Notes under the pieces: model-generated | Seen by the model: only the letters and a program-made list of their open reading frames with translations | Database searches by the model: none | Told to the model about the DNA's origin: nothing | Shown: one piece after another, positions 34,680-45,225 of the stretch | How positions within the stretch are numbered: position 1 is the stretch's first letter | Layout of the letters: every line of letters begins with the position of its first letter | Source of the DNA: Peribacillus simplex | Lineage (GTDB): Bacteria; Bacillota; Bacilli; Bacillales; DSM-1321 | Assembly (NCBI RefSeq): GCF_001542915.1 | Contig: NZ_LNNH01000027.1 | Span: 62,001-126,000, forward strand | Length of the DNA stretch: 64,000 nt | Reading direction: 5' to 3' | Position numbers and translations under genes: made by a program

Positions 34680-35510
34680 ATGAGAAATAAAGGGTTCAAG
34701 ATATTTATAGTCACGATAGCGATTGTCGTTTCCATCTTCTTTATCGCTCCTCTTTTTTGGATGCTGGCTACTTCCTTTAAAACGGATCAAGAAGCCTTCA
34801 CCTCTGGAATTAAATGGATACCGGAAGTATTCACGCTGGAGAATTATACGTATAGCCTTAGCGGCGGCTCGGATACGCCAGTCTTTACGTGGATGTCAAA
34901 TTCGCTATTTGTCGGAATTGCAGGCACGTTGATCGTGTTAATTGTCGATACCCTTGCTGCATATGGTTTGGCGAGGCTGGACGTGCCTTTCAAAAAGCTA
35001 TTGTTCGCGATGTTCATTGGCTCATTGACGATTCCATGGGTGATCACGTTTTTACCTTTATATATGGGGTTCAACCAGCTAGGTTTATTGGATACATATG
35101 CCGTGCTCATTTTGCCTTATTCCGCCAACGCATTTGGCGTGTTTCTTTTATATCAATCCTTCAAGGCTTTCCCGAAGGAATTGGAGGAGGCAGCCCATCT
35201 GGATGGAGCGAACAAATGGCAGGTGTTCACCAAGATTGCCTTACCATCTGCACGCCCCATTATTTGGACATTGGCGATTTTCACCTTCATGTCGATTTAC
35301 AACGATTTCCTTTGGCCATTGCTGACGACAAGCTCGCCGGAAATGCGAACCATCACGACCGGCATTGCCATCATGCAGCAAGGAAGCTTCGTTTCTTCAC
35401 CAGGAAGGCTAATGGCGTTAACGGCGATTGCCACCATTCCCGTTATCCTTATCTTCATTTTGGGTCAGCGCTCGTTCATCAAGGGAGTCACCCAAACAGG
35501 CATTAAATGA
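34680..35510 (+). CDS. Sugar ABC transporter permease (MalG/GanQ-like)
   Basis: 276 aa, six membrane helices; EAA loop ELEEAAHLDGANKWQVFTKI. C-terminus GQRSFIKGVTQTGIK is the signature ending of MalG-type permeases (FIKGLTAGAVK in others). Its ATG touches the TAA of the previous gene, with GGAGG inside that gene's end, so translation is coupled. Completes the membrane part of the importer. Confidence 0.9.
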   Translation: MRNKGFKIFIVTIAIVVSIFFIAPLFWMLATSFKTDQEAFTSGIKWIPEVFTLENYTYSLSGGSDTPVFTWMSNSLFVGIAGTLIVLIVDTLAAYGLARLDVPFKKLLFAMFIGSLTIPWVITFLPLYMGFNQLGLLDTYAVLILPYSANAFGVFLLYQSFKAFPKELEEAAHLDGANKWQVFTKIALPSARPIIWTLAIFTFMSIYNDFLWPLLTTSSPEMRTITTGIAIMQQGSFVSSPGRLMALTAIATIPVILIFILGQRSFIKGVTQTGIK

Positions 35511-35599
35511 AATGATTGCAGGGGAGCGGGAAATGGGCAGGTATCCCGGAATGATTTACGATTCCCTTTAGGAATAGCCCCTTTCTTTTTTATGGATAA

Positions 35600-36646
<1,047 letters not shown>

Positions 36647-36700
36647 ATGAAATGATGCAGAGTGAATCGTGATTCTTCAATTTTTTTGAGGAGTGCACAT

Positions 36701-36880
36701 AGACCGTTACATTCCACTGCAGGTGCTCCCTTTCCGCGGGCGGTCCTTGAGCCTCCTCGGCTTTCAGCCTGCGAGGTCTCACGTAGACGCGCATTTCCCG
36801 CAGGAGTGTCGCGCCTTCCGTTTCATTCCACTCTGCGTGAAAACGGAGATGGAAACTTCATTGCCCACCGAACTGATGGT
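36701..36880. repeat. GC-rich dispersed repeat, copy 1
   Basis: Starts AGACCGTTACATTCCACTGC and contains CCGCGGGCGGTCCTTGAGCC, CAGCCTGCGAGGTCTCACG, and CCCGCAGGAGTGTCGC, with several short palindromes able to fold. A closely similar copy lies at 48225. Frames through it are not genes. Confidence 0.85.
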
Positions 36881-36883
36881 TAT

Positions 36884-37205
36884 AGAACGAACGTTACATT
36901 CCACTACAGGCGATCCTTATCCAGAGGCGGTCCTTGAGCCTCCTCGGCTTTCAGGTGGGCACTGAAAAAGTCCGTTTAAAGAGAAAAAGAAGCTAATTAC
37001 CTACTGCATATAGGTTGTTAGCTTCTTTTATTGTCAGTATATAGATGAAAATTTAAAAAGCGTTATTTTTCAGCAGCCTCTTACAGCCTGCGGTGTCTCA
37101 CGTAGACGCGTATTTACCGCAAGCAGGAGTGTCGCGCCTTGTTTTTCATTCCCCTTTGTAAGAATTTGAAGATAGCATTCCATTGCCCATAGCTCTGGAT
37201 TATCT
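36884..37205. repeat. GC-rich dispersed repeat, copy 2, split by an insert
   Basis: Left half (to 36954) ends CTCGGCTTTCAG and right half resumes CAGCCTGCGGTGTC at about 37083; in copy 1 these parts are continuous. The 128 bases between are an insertion. Together with copy 1 this fills most of 36647-37350. Confidence 0.8.
36955..37082. mobile_element. MITE-like insertion of about 128 bp
   Basis: Imperfect terminal inverted repeats (left GTGGGCACTGAAAAA, right complement GAGGCTGCTGAAAAA), no coding capacity, flanked by CAG on both sides, and inserted in the middle of a dispersed repeat. The centre is a long hairpin AAGAAGCTAA / TTAGCTTCTT (36987-37027) followed by T. The ends resemble those of IS1182-type elements; that match is from memory. 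Confidence 0.6.
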
Positions 37206-37362
37206 GTTCTTAGCCCGTTTCTTTTCACTTCAACCGGAAGTCTTGCATCCATCGTTCCGGGATCACGATGTTTTAACAATTACCTTTAACTCCCATTACT
37301 TTTAGCTTGAAACTATGGAATCCTTCCATGGTTTTTTATTTTGGTAAGAAAAAGGATTGATA

Positions 37363-37429
37363 AAAATTTTACTAAAATTATTGACGTTATTTTACTGATT
37401 ATATAAAATGGTGTTGTAGGCGCTTTCAA
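37363..37429 (+). promoter_or_regulatory. Promoter, operator half-sites and cre of the GH2-gal operon
   Basis: TTGACG (37381) and TAAAAT (37404) with a 17-base spacer. Two ATTTTACT half-sites, one just upstream of the -35 and one in the spacer, match the arm of the importer operator. TGTAGGCGCTTTCA (37415-37428) is one mismatch from the cre consensus and lies just after the -10. Confidence 0.65.
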
Positions 37430-37484
37430 TAATCGTAATGACTTTTTTTATAAGGAAATCAATCATCTATAGGGAGAGAATGCC

Positions 37485-39287
37485 ATGACATATCGCCAGG
37501 AATATCCAAGACCTCAATTTGTTCGCAAGGATTGGCTGAATTTAAATGGGGCCTGGTCATTTGCTTTTGACGATCAAAAAATTGGTTCCGATCAAAAGTG
37601 GTATGCGCAGGATGCCGCGGTTTTTGACAAGGAAATCCAAGTCCCCTTCGCCTATCAAACGAAGCTGAGCGGCATTGAAGATAAAAGCCTTCACGATATC
37701 GTTTGGTATAAACGGCATTTCGAACTGTCCGATCTATGGAAGGGAAAACGGATCCACCTTCATTTTGGAGCGGTGGATTATCGATCATGGGTATACGTGA
37801 ATGGACAGTTTGTGGGATTTCACGAAGGTGGTCACACAAACTTTAAGTATGACATAACGGAGTATTTAACTGGCGGGGAAGAAACGGTCGTTGTAAAGGC
37901 AGAGGATCCATCCACGGATGAAACGATCCCGCGCGGCAAGCAGTTTTGGCTCGAAAATTCGGAATCGATTTGGTACACGAGAACGACAGGCATCTGGCAA
38001 ACGGTTTGGATCGAGCCGGTCGAGCCAGTGAGTGTGGAGAACCTTAAATGGACGCCGGATATCGATCATGGAAATATCCAAATGGAATTTGAGGTATCGG
38101 GAGACTACAGCGGAAAACATGTAGACGTCGAGATCAACTTCCAAGGGGAACGGATCGTCAAGGATAGCCTGTGCATCATGGAACGATATACGAGCCGCAG
38201 CTTCAACCTCCATAATCATAAAATTTTCAGAACGAACACGCACCATGACGGCTGGAACTGGACCCCGGAGAATCCAAACCTTTTTGATGTAACGATAAAA
38301 TTGAAAGATGAGAATGGCAGGTTACTAGATGAGGTGGAAACATATTTCGGGATGAGGAAGGTCCATACGGAAAATGGCATGGTTTATTTGAATAATAAAC
38401 CCTATTATCAAAAGCTTGTCCTTGATCAAGGGTATTGGGAAGATGGGCTGCTGACGGCCCCCACGGATGGAGATCTGAAAAAAGACATTGAATTGGCTAA
38501 GGAAATGGGCTTCAACGGGTGCCGTAAGCATCAAAAGACAGAGGATCCCCGTTTTTTATATTGGGCGGATAAGCTAGGCTATCTTGTTTGGGGAGAGTGT
38601 GCGGCATCCGCTTCGTTCAATAACGATTCGGTTGCCCGTTTAACGAGAGAGTGGATTGAGATGGTAGCAAGAGATTATAATCATCCCTCGATCGTCGCTT
38701 GGGTGCCTTTGAACGAAAGCTGGGGCGTGCCGCATATCAAGGATAATTCCAATCAGCAGCATCATTCGTTGGCGATGTACCACCTCCTTCACTCCTTGGA
38801 TGGAACGAGGCTGGTGATATCGAATGACGGCTGGGAACTTACGAAAACGGATATTTGCGCCATCCACAACTACAATCACGGTGCGAAGGATGAAGAGGGC
38901 AAATATGAAACGTACAAAGGCGAGTTGGCGACAAAAGAGGCTGTCCTTGCGTCCATGCCAGCGAAACGAAAAATTTATGCCGATGGTTTTTCCCATCAGG
39001 GAGAACCGATCCTTTTGACCGAATTCGGCGGTATCGGCTATAAGGTCGGGGAAGAAGCTGGTTGGGGATATACATCGGCCGTAAATGAAGAAGAATTTGT
39101 AGGGGACTACCGAAGAATTATGGAAGCGATCTATGCATCCAACGTTCTTCACGGATATTGTTATACCCAACTAACGGATGTAGAGCAAGAAATCAACGGG
39201 ATCCTGACCTATGATCGAAAACCGAAATGTGACTTGAAAAAGATCAAGGAAATCAATGATATGTGGCATCCGGAAACGATCTCTTAA
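37485..39287 (+). CDS. Glycoside hydrolase family 2 (beta-galactosidase/glucuronidase-like)
   Basis: 600 aa, short for lacZ but normal for the smaller GH2 enzymes. Sugar-binding jelly roll (1-170, WKGKRIHLHFGAVDYRSWVY), Ig-like domain (about 175-290), then a TIM barrel. Acid/base Glu411 in WVPLNESWG and nucleophile Glu513 in LLTEFGGIG are in place. No signal peptide, so it acts on imported sugar. With galK, galT and galM downstream, release of galactose from a galactoside is the likely job, though beta-glucuronidase or arabinopyranosidase activity is possible for this branch. GGGAG precedes the ATG; galK starts 79 bases later. Confidence 0.88.
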   Translation: MTYRQEYPRPQFVRKDWLNLNGAWSFAFDDQKIGSDQKWYAQDAAVFDKEIQVPFAYQTKLSGIEDKSLHDIVWYKRHFELSDLWKGKRIHLHFGAVDYRSWVYVNGQFVGFHEGGHTNFKYDITEYLTGGEETVVVKAEDPSTDETIPRGKQFWLENSESIWYTRTTGIWQTVWIEPVEPVSVENLKWTPDIDHGNIQMEFEVSGDYSGKHVDVEINFQGERIVKDSLCIMERYTSRSFNLHNHKIFRTNTHHDGWNWTPENPNLFDVTIKLKDENGRLLDEVETYFGMRKVHTENGMVYLNNKPYYQKLVLDQGYWEDGLLTAPTDGDLKKDIELAKEMGFNGCRKHQKTEDPRFLYWADKLGYLVWGECAASASFNNDSVARLTREWIEMVARDYNHPSIVAWVPLNESWGVPHIKDNSNQQHHSLAMYHLLHSLDGTRLVISNDGWELTKTDICAIHNYNHGAKDEEGKYETYKGELATKEAVLASMPAKRKIYADGFSHQGEPILLTEFGGIGYKVGEEAGWGYTSAVNEEEFVGDYRRIMEAIYASNVLHGYCYTQLTDVEQEINGILTYDRKPKCDLKKIKEINDMWHPETIS

Positions 39288-39366
39288 CGAAAAAGGGGCC
39301 AGTGGCAGAGGATATGAAGCTTTGCGCTGGCCTTTCATTTTATCAAGGATATATAAAGGAGGGCCC

Positions 39367-40539
39367 ATGGACAAAAACACGTTAATAACTGAGTTTCAGC
39401 ATGTATTTTCAATCGAGGCAAGTCAGGGGGTGCACACCTTCTTCTCGCCAGGACGGATTAATCTTATAGGGGAGCATACCGATTACAATGGGGGATATGT
39501 GCTGCCTTGTGCAATCACATATGGTACCTATGGCGTTGTCAAGCTAAGGGAAGATCGCCGCGTTCGTGTCTACTCAAAAAATTTCGCAAACAAAGGCATC
39601 ATCGAATTCTCGCTTGATCGATTGGAATTCGATGCAAAAGATAATTGGGCTAATTATCCAAAAGGCATGATTCGTTATATACAGGAAAGAGAGGGAGCAC
39701 TTCCTGTTGGCTTTGATTTATATGTGTCTGGCAATCTCCCGAATGGAGCCGGTCTTTCTTCATCCGCGTCACTCGAAATGCTGATGGGGGTCATCCTGGA
39801 TGAGATTTTTGCTCTCGGGGTTGACCGTATCGAGCTTGTCAAGCTTGGACAAAAGGTCGAGAACGAATTCATTGGGGTCAACAGCGGTATCATGGATCAG
39901 TTCGCTGTCGGGATGGGGAAGGTGAATTGCGGGATATTCCTGGACTGCCAAACACTTGAATATGAGTATGCCCCGCTGAATATCGAGGGCCATAAAATCA
40001 TCATCATCAACTCCAACAAAAGAAGGGAACTGGCAGACTCCAAGTATAATCAGCGCCGTTCGGAATGTGAGGAGGCATTGCGGCTTTTGCAAAGTAAGCT
40101 GGATATCCAAAGCCTGGGTGATCTTACGGAAGAGGAATTTGAAGCCAACCTTTCCTTGATTGAAGACGATATGCTAAAGAGGCGGGCCAAACATGCGGTG
40201 TATGAAAACAACCGGACAAAAAAAGCCTTGAAATCGCTGAAGGAAGGGGACTTAAGCACCTTTGGGAACCTCATGGATGAATCTCATCTTTCCATGCGCG
40301 ATGATTATGAAATCACGGGAATTGAATTGGACACCCTAGTGGAAGCGGCGTGGGAACAAGCGGGAACCGTGGGAGCGAGAATGACCGGCGGCGGTTTTGG
40401 CGGATGTGCGATAGCATTGGTCGATGCGAATGAGGTGGATTCCTTTATCAAAGAAGTCGGTGGACGGTATAAGCAAGAAATTGGCTATGAAGCCGATTTT
40501 TATGTAGCAAGCATAGGGGACGGAGCCAAACGAATCTGA
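39367..40539 (+). CDS. galK: Galactokinase
   Basis: 390 aa GHMP kinase that phosphorylates galactose at C1. Signature GRINLIGEHTDYNGG (about residue 28), ATP-binding LPNGAGLSSSASLE, and GARMTGGGFGGCAIAL near the C-terminus. AAGGAGGG immediately before ATG 39367 sets the start; the open frame extends upstream into the GH2 tail. First step of the Leloir pathway, fed by the GH2 enzyme. Confidence 0.96.
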   Translation: MDKNTLITEFQHVFSIEASQGVHTFFSPGRINLIGEHTDYNGGYVLPCAITYGTYGVVKLREDRRVRVYSKNFANKGIIEFSLDRLEFDAKDNWANYPKGMIRYIQEREGALPVGFDLYVSGNLPNGAGLSSSASLEMLMGVILDEIFALGVDRIELVKLGQKVENEFIGVNSGIMDQFAVGMGKVNCGIFLDCQTLEYEYAPLNIEGHKIIIINSNKRRELADSKYNQRRSECEEALRLLQSKLDIQSLGDLTEEEFEANLSLIEDDMLKRRAKHAVYENNRTKKALKSLKEGDLSTFGNLMDESHLSMRDDYEITGIELDTLVEAAWEQAGTVGARMTGGGFGGCAIALVDANEVDSFIKEVGGRYKQEIGYEADFYVASIGDGAKRI

Positions 40540-40650
40540 AGGTCCGCTCTCGTCTCTCGGTCCCCTGAGATTAAAGGCAAAAGATGCATGGAAATGGCAT
40601 TGAACCGATCCACCAGGATAGGAAAAATAGATTAGCGAAGGAGTGTTTAT

Positions 40651-42138
40651 ATGGACATATATACAGCTATTCAAACACTTCTGAATCGGGCCGTTCAGCT
40701 CCATTTGATGGTGAAAGAGGATGAAATTTATTCCCGCAATCAAATGTTGGCCATCCTTCATTTGGAGGAATTCCCGCTTGCGGCAGAGGAACGGAAAAAT
40801 GCAGCGATTCCTGATTTGCTTGAGGAAATGGCGGTTTATGCCAGCGAAAAGGGCATCATTGGTGATCTCGACATCGATAAAGAAATCCTCAGCAGTAAAA
40901 TCATGAATGTTCTCATCAAAAAACCGTCGGAAGTGAATGGAACCTTTTATGAAAAGTATCAGCAAGACCCGAAAGCGGCGACAGAATATTTTTATCGATT
41001 GAGCCAGAACAGCAATTATATACAAATGAAGCATATCCATAAAAACATCAACTACAAATTGGAAAGTCCATTCGGTGAACTCGATATTACGATCAACCTC
41101 TCGAAGCCGGAAAAGGATCCAAGGCAAATCGCGTTGGAGAAAGAAAAACGGCAAGCCCTATCCTATCCCCGCTGCCTCCTCTGCGTCGAGAATGAAGGGT
41201 ATAACGGGAGGATCGGCCATCCGGCACGTTCGAATCATCGGACGATCCGGCTTGAATTGACGGATGAACGCTGGCATTTTCAATTTTCTCCGTACGTTTA
41301 TTATAATGAACATTGCATTGTTCTTTCGGAAGAGCACCGTGATATGAAAATAACCAAAGGAACATTTTCAAGGCTCTTGGAATTCGTGGAAAAGTTTCCC
41401 CACTATTTTATTGGTTCGAATGCAGATCTCCCGATTGTAGGAGGGTCGATATTGAATCATGATCATTACCAAGGCGGGAGATATGAATTTGCCATGGAAA
41501 ACGCAGTGGAAGAATTCCGCTTCGACGTGGACGGTTTTCCGGAAGTGACAGCCCATACCTTGAAGTGGCCGATGTCAGTCATTCGTCTAAGAAGTGAAAA
41601 CAAGGAAGAGTTGATGGAAGCGGCGGCGGACATCCTCGAGAAGTGGAGGCTATACTCGGATGAAGAGGCGGAAATAATCGCTTATTCAGGTGAGACGCCG
41701 CATAATACGATCACGCCGATTGCACGCTGGAAGGATGGTCATTTCGAGCTGGATCTTGTACTGAGGAACAATCGTACAAATGATGAGCATCCAGATGGAA
41801 TCTTTCATCCCCACCGTGATGTGCATCATATAAAGAAGGAAAATATCGGCTTAATCGAAGTGATGGGTCTTGCCGTTCTTCCGGCAAGGCTGAAAGAGGA
41901 GCTGGAGGAGATCGAAGCCTATTTGTTGGGCGGAACGAAAAAAGTGCAGGGATATCATTCGTCATGGGCTAACGAAATCAAGGCACGCTATGAGGCAAGC
42001 ATTTGTAAAGAAACCGTTCAAGGCATCCTGCGAAAAGAATTGGGTGTTAAATTCCTCAGGACATTGGAGGACGCCGGCGTATTCAAAAGGGATCTGCAGG
42101 GTCAACAGGCATTCCGCCGGTTTTGTCTGAGTCTATAG
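40651..42138 (+). CDS. galT: Galactose-1-phosphate uridylyltransferase, class II
   Basis: 495 aa, the Firmicute-type GalT (class II), larger than the histidine-triad class I enzyme. Transfers UMP from UDP-glucose to galactose-1-phosphate. Seen: FYEKYQQDPKAATEYFYRLS, CLLCVENEGYNGRIGHPARS, and VGGSILNHDHYQGGRYEFAM with the active-site histidines. AAGGAG before the ATG. It follows galK after 111 bases and precedes galM by 17. UDP-galactose 4-epimerase (galE) is not in the window. Confidence 0.96.
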   Translation: MDIYTAIQTLLNRAVQLHLMVKEDEIYSRNQMLAILHLEEFPLAAEERKNAAIPDLLEEMAVYASEKGIIGDLDIDKEILSSKIMNVLIKKPSEVNGTFYEKYQQDPKAATEYFYRLSQNSNYIQMKHIHKNINYKLESPFGELDITINLSKPEKDPRQIALEKEKRQALSYPRCLLCVENEGYNGRIGHPARSNHRTIRLELTDERWHFQFSPYVYYNEHCIVLSEEHRDMKITKGTFSRLLEFVEKFPHYFIGSNADLPIVGGSILNHDHYQGGRYEFAMENAVEEFRFDVDGFPEVTAHTLKWPMSVIRLRSENKEELMEAAADILEKWRLYSDEEAEIIAYSGETPHNTITPIARWKDGHFELDLVLRNNRTNDEHPDGIFHPHRDVHHIKKENIGLIEVMGLAVLPARLKEELEEIEAYLLGGTKKVQGYHSSWANEIKARYEASICKETVQGILRKELGVKFLRTLEDAGVFKRDLQGQQAFRRFCLSL

Positions 42139-42155
42139 GATGGAGGAGAAGGGAA

Positions 42156-43205
42156 ATGAAGGTATCTCAAGCTTTTTTAGGGGAACTGGATGGAAAGCGA
42201 ATCGTGGAACATAAAATCGTCAATGATGCAGGGATGGAAGTAACATGCCTCAATTATGGCTGTACAATCACCAGCATCTTCGTTCCTGACCGACATGGGA
42301 AAACGGAAAATGTTGTACTCGGTTTTGACACCGTTGCCGAATATCAGAAGCATTCCCCCTATTTTGGCTCAGTGATCGGACGCCACGCTGGCCGGATTAA
42401 AAATGGGCTGCTTACAGTGGATGGAGAGACGTACAGACTTGCCCAAAACAATCTTGGCAACCATCTTCATGGCGGCATCAAAGGGTTTGATAAAGCGGTT
42501 TGGGATGTATCCATCACCGAAGAGGCCGACTCAATAAGCCTTCGCTATAGCCGTTTAAGCGACCATCTGGAGGAAGGCTATCCTGGAACGGTTGAACTGG
42601 CGATGATTTATACGGTGACAAACGATCATGAAATCATCCTTACGCTCGAAGGCGAAAGTGATCGACCGACCATTTTGAATCTGACCAATCATACGTACTT
42701 TAATTTGAGCGGCAATCTGAAACGGTCAATCGCATTACATCGGCTGACGTTAAAAAGCGATCAATGCCTGGAGCTTGATGATTGCTTGATACCAACAGGT
42801 CAGGCCTTGGATGTGGAGGGGACTGTATTCGATTTCCGCAAAGGCCGTGTTATCCAAGACGGAATCACATCACGGCATCCGCAAAACCTCTTGGCTGGAA
42901 ACGGGTATGATCATCCTTTTCTATTACGAGGGGGCGATTCAGCGGACATCGTTTTGGAAGATGAAGAAAGCGGCCGCAGACTTATCATTGAAACCAATCA
43001 GCCCTCGGTCGTTTTATACACCGGCAATTCTTTGGAAGATGATTTTCAAATTCGCGGAAAGCAATCGGGAAAATACCTGGGCCTGTGCTTGGAAACCCAA
43101 GGTATCCCGGATGCCATCAATCATCCACAGTTCCCTACTACTCTTGTGGGCGAGGGGGAGCGGTATAAGTCTGTGACCAAGTGGCGTTTTGGCACAACCG
43201 AATAA
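42156..43205 (+). CDS. galM: Aldose 1-epimerase (galactose mutarotase)
   Basis: 349 aa. Interconverts alpha and beta anomers of galactose so that beta-galactose set free by the GH2 enzyme can be used by GalK. Family blocks YFGSVIGRHAGRIKNG, NNLGNHLHGGIKGFDK, ILNLTNHTYFNLSG, GYDHPFLL and LCLETQGIPDAINHPQFP are intact, including the catalytic histidine (NHTYFN) and glutamate (LETQ). GGAGGAG precedes ATG 42156. Last gene of the operon. Confidence 0.95.
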   Translation: MKVSQAFLGELDGKRIVEHKIVNDAGMEVTCLNYGCTITSIFVPDRHGKTENVVLGFDTVAEYQKHSPYFGSVIGRHAGRIKNGLLTVDGETYRLAQNNLGNHLHGGIKGFDKAVWDVSITEEADSISLRYSRLSDHLEEGYPGTVELAMIYTVTNDHEIILTLEGESDRPTILNLTNHTYFNLSGNLKRSIALHRLTLKSDQCLELDDCLIPTGQALDVEGTVFDFRKGRVIQDGITSRHPQNLLAGNGYDHPFLLRGGDSADIVLEDEESGRRLIIETNQPSVVLYTGNSLEDDFQIRGKQSGKYLGLCLETQGIPDAINHPQFPTTLVGEGERYKSVTKWRFGTTE

Positions 43206-43421
43206 ATGACTCCTCATGGAGTGTGGACCCCATGGAGGTTTTCAGACTGCAGGCAAACTCCACAGCATTGGAATTTGTCTGTCCCGTGAGAAGATAATCC
43301 AGTAGTGCTGGAACTGATGAGCTTAGCCATGCATGACGCATATCATATTCGGCAGATTGTATGCCTAAGTAATATCCAAGGAGCTTGGGCAAGGAAATGA
43401 AGCTTTTAATGGAATAAGAAG

Positions 43422-43448
43422 GGGGAACGTCCAAATCGGACGTTCCCC
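43422..43448. terminator. Terminator between gal operon and yfmQ-like gene
   Basis: Perfect stem GGGGAACGTCC / GGACGTTCCCC. T-richness is modest on both sides. The 215 bases between it and galM hold no supportable gene. Confidence 0.65.
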
Positions 43449-43479
43449 TTGTCTATACCTGAATGACCACTTTGACCCT

Positions 43480-43929
43480 TTAAGCTAAATCGCTGCTTAA
43501 TCGCATAGAACGTTCTTGGAGGCTATCGCAAGACAGGGTATACGCAGCTAATTTCTTCTTGTATTGTTTAACTACATCGATGTGGTCAGGGTAGATGAAG
43601 ACATGTAACTTTATATCTTTTTTACCTTGTTTCGTATCAAAGATTAATGGAGTTCCCCCGTTTTCCGGATGCAAAAACAATCGTTCGTTGCCCGGGAATA
43701 TATGTTTTTTCTTTAAGAATTTCGCCTCATTATAATGATTTATAACATGCAGCTTGTCTTCGCCCTCCAAGCGTTTTCCCTGGATCGTCAAACTTGTATG
43801 AGCTTGGTTGAGTTCGAAATGAAGTTCGAATTTCTTAAGGATCCAATTCACTGTACTCGTTGGAAGACAGGAAACCAGTAGCTTAATGATACTAAAGAAA
43901 ATGGTTAAAATTAAAGCGGTCGTTGTCAC
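43480..43929 (-). CDS. YfmQ-family protein
   Basis: 149 aa with one N-terminal membrane segment (MTTTALILTIFFSIIKLLV) and a soluble domain (WILKKFELHFELNQAHTSLT, HPENGGTPLIFD, VDVVKQYKKKLAAYTLSC-like end). The pattern matches the uncharacterised YfmQ family of bacilli. The start is GTG with GGAG about ten bases upstream, which is a little far. Function unknown; single gene. Confidence 0.7.
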   Translation of the reverse strand: MTTTALILTIFFSIIKLLVSCLPTSTVNWILKKFELHFELNQAHTSLTIQGKRLEGEDKLHVINHYNEAKFLKKKHIFPGNERLFLHPENGGTPLIFDTKQGKKDIKLHVFIYPDHIDVVKQYKKKLAAYTLSCDSLQERSMRLSSDLA

Positions 43930-44198
43930 CTATCATCATCTCCGTAATATTTAATAATATATTATTGAATTGATGATAACATGCTAAAGCAGCTCAGGGC
44001 ATAATAGCTCTCAAAGTTAATAAATTGTCCACATTTGTTACCGAGTCTTGAAAATAAAAAGTAACGGTCATCCCACCCTTCAGGTTTCCTGGAGTTTTTT
44101 TTCATGAGTAAAAAAAGCTGAGACAAAAAAAGGAGAAAGGCGAATGGATATCGTATAACCAAGTAGGACTTTTTGCGTCATTAAAGGGAGTGAAGAAA

Positions 44199-45206
44199 AT
44201 GGAAGCGTCAATAGAGAGGATTTTCACCGCTGAAATGGTGGAGTTGGCCGGGCGTTATTTTCAAGTGAACACAGGGAATCCGGTCAAATTGGGCGATGCC
44301 GAGAACTATGTATTTGAGGTTTATCGCGACGGGACACCATATATTCTGAGGTTGACCCATCAATCACATCGTGCAAAAGCTCAAGTGCTGGCTGAGCTAA
44401 AATGGATGGAGTATCTGCACAATGACGGATGCGCGGTTCCGAAGGTTATTCCTTCAAGGGACCATAACCTGGTTGAAATGGTAAAGGGGCTTGATGGGTC
44501 GGAGTTTCATTGCTGCCTGTTTGAAAAGGCCCCTGGTGCAAGAGTGAAGCTAACGGATGTTAATCATGACGGGGATTTATTTTATGTATGGGGGAAAACG
44601 ATAGGTCAGCTGCATAAAAAAACAAAAGACTACATTCCTGAAAAAGTTTATCAAAGGATGGATTGGCATGAAGAAGAATTATTGGATGCTGCACACTATC
44701 AAGCCGATGCTCCGGAACAAGTGTTGCGGCAGCAAGAAGTAATCACCAGCAAACTAAAGGCGCTTCCAGTCCACCGCGATAACTTCGGCTTGATTCATTC
44801 CGATATTCACCACGGGAATTTCCATTACCATGAAGGCAGGATTCACATCTTTGACTTTGATGACTGCTCCAATCACTGGTTCGCCAGCGACTTGGCCATC
44901 CCTTTATATTATTTGATCGGGAGCTTGGAACGCGAAGGCGTGGAAGACCTGGATGGATATGCCGCCCAATTCATGAGGGCATTCATGAAGGGCTATGAAA
45001 CGGAAAATAAACTGGCACGTGAAGATTACGAGACAATTCCTTTATTTTTGAAGGTAAGAGATCTTACATTATATAATTTTTTTCATAAAAAATATGATTT
45101 GGAAAATTCGGATCGTGAATGGAACAAAACGGTTCGAACGATCGAAAAAAGAATCATCGAAAACCGTCCGATCGTTCACTTCGATTTGGACGTGGCATCA
45201 CGATGA
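44199..45206 (+). CDS. Aminoglycoside phosphotransferase-like kinase (APH family)
   Basis: 335 aa of the APH/homoserine-kinase-II fold. Catalytic loop GLIHSDIHHGNFH and metal-binding IFDFDDCSNHWFASDLA are present; an N-terminal lobe holds GDAENYVFEV and YILRLTHQ with the ATP-binding lysine replaced by arginine in the ILRL strand, as often in this group. Phosphorylates a small hydroxylated molecule of unknown identity; resistance is not implied. GGGAG before ATG 44199. The VOC and GNAT genes follow within a few tens of bases, so an operon of three is likely. Confidence 0.85.
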   Translation: MEASIERIFTAEMVELAGRYFQVNTGNPVKLGDAENYVFEVYRDGTPYILRLTHQSHRAKAQVLAELKWMEYLHNDGCAVPKVIPSRDHNLVEMVKGLDGSEFHCCLFEKAPGARVKLTDVNHDGDLFYVWGKTIGQLHKKTKDYIPEKVYQRMDWHEEELLDAAHYQADAPEQVLRQQEVITSKLKALPVHRDNFGLIHSDIHHGNFHYHEGRIHIFDFDDCSNHWFASDLAIPLYYLIGSLEREGVEDLDGYAAQFMRAFMKGYETENKLAREDYETIPLFLKVRDLTLYNFFHKKYDLENSDREWNKTVRTIEKRIIENRPIVHFDLDVASR

Positions 45207-45225
45207 CACGGGGGATCGAGCAGGC

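Noticed and set aside
34889-35506. 205-codon frame within the second sugar permease gene
   Set aside because: Shadow of the MalG-type permease; composition is unlike a protein and there is no start signal.
36662-36965. Two overlapping plus-strand frames of about 90 codons, and a similar one at 48217-48444
   Set aside because: They cover the GC-rich dispersed repeat; similarity between them comes from the repeat itself.
43138-43434. 98-codon minus-strand frame after galM
   Set aside because: Starts inside a terminator hairpin, overlaps the galM end and lacks a ribosome binding site.
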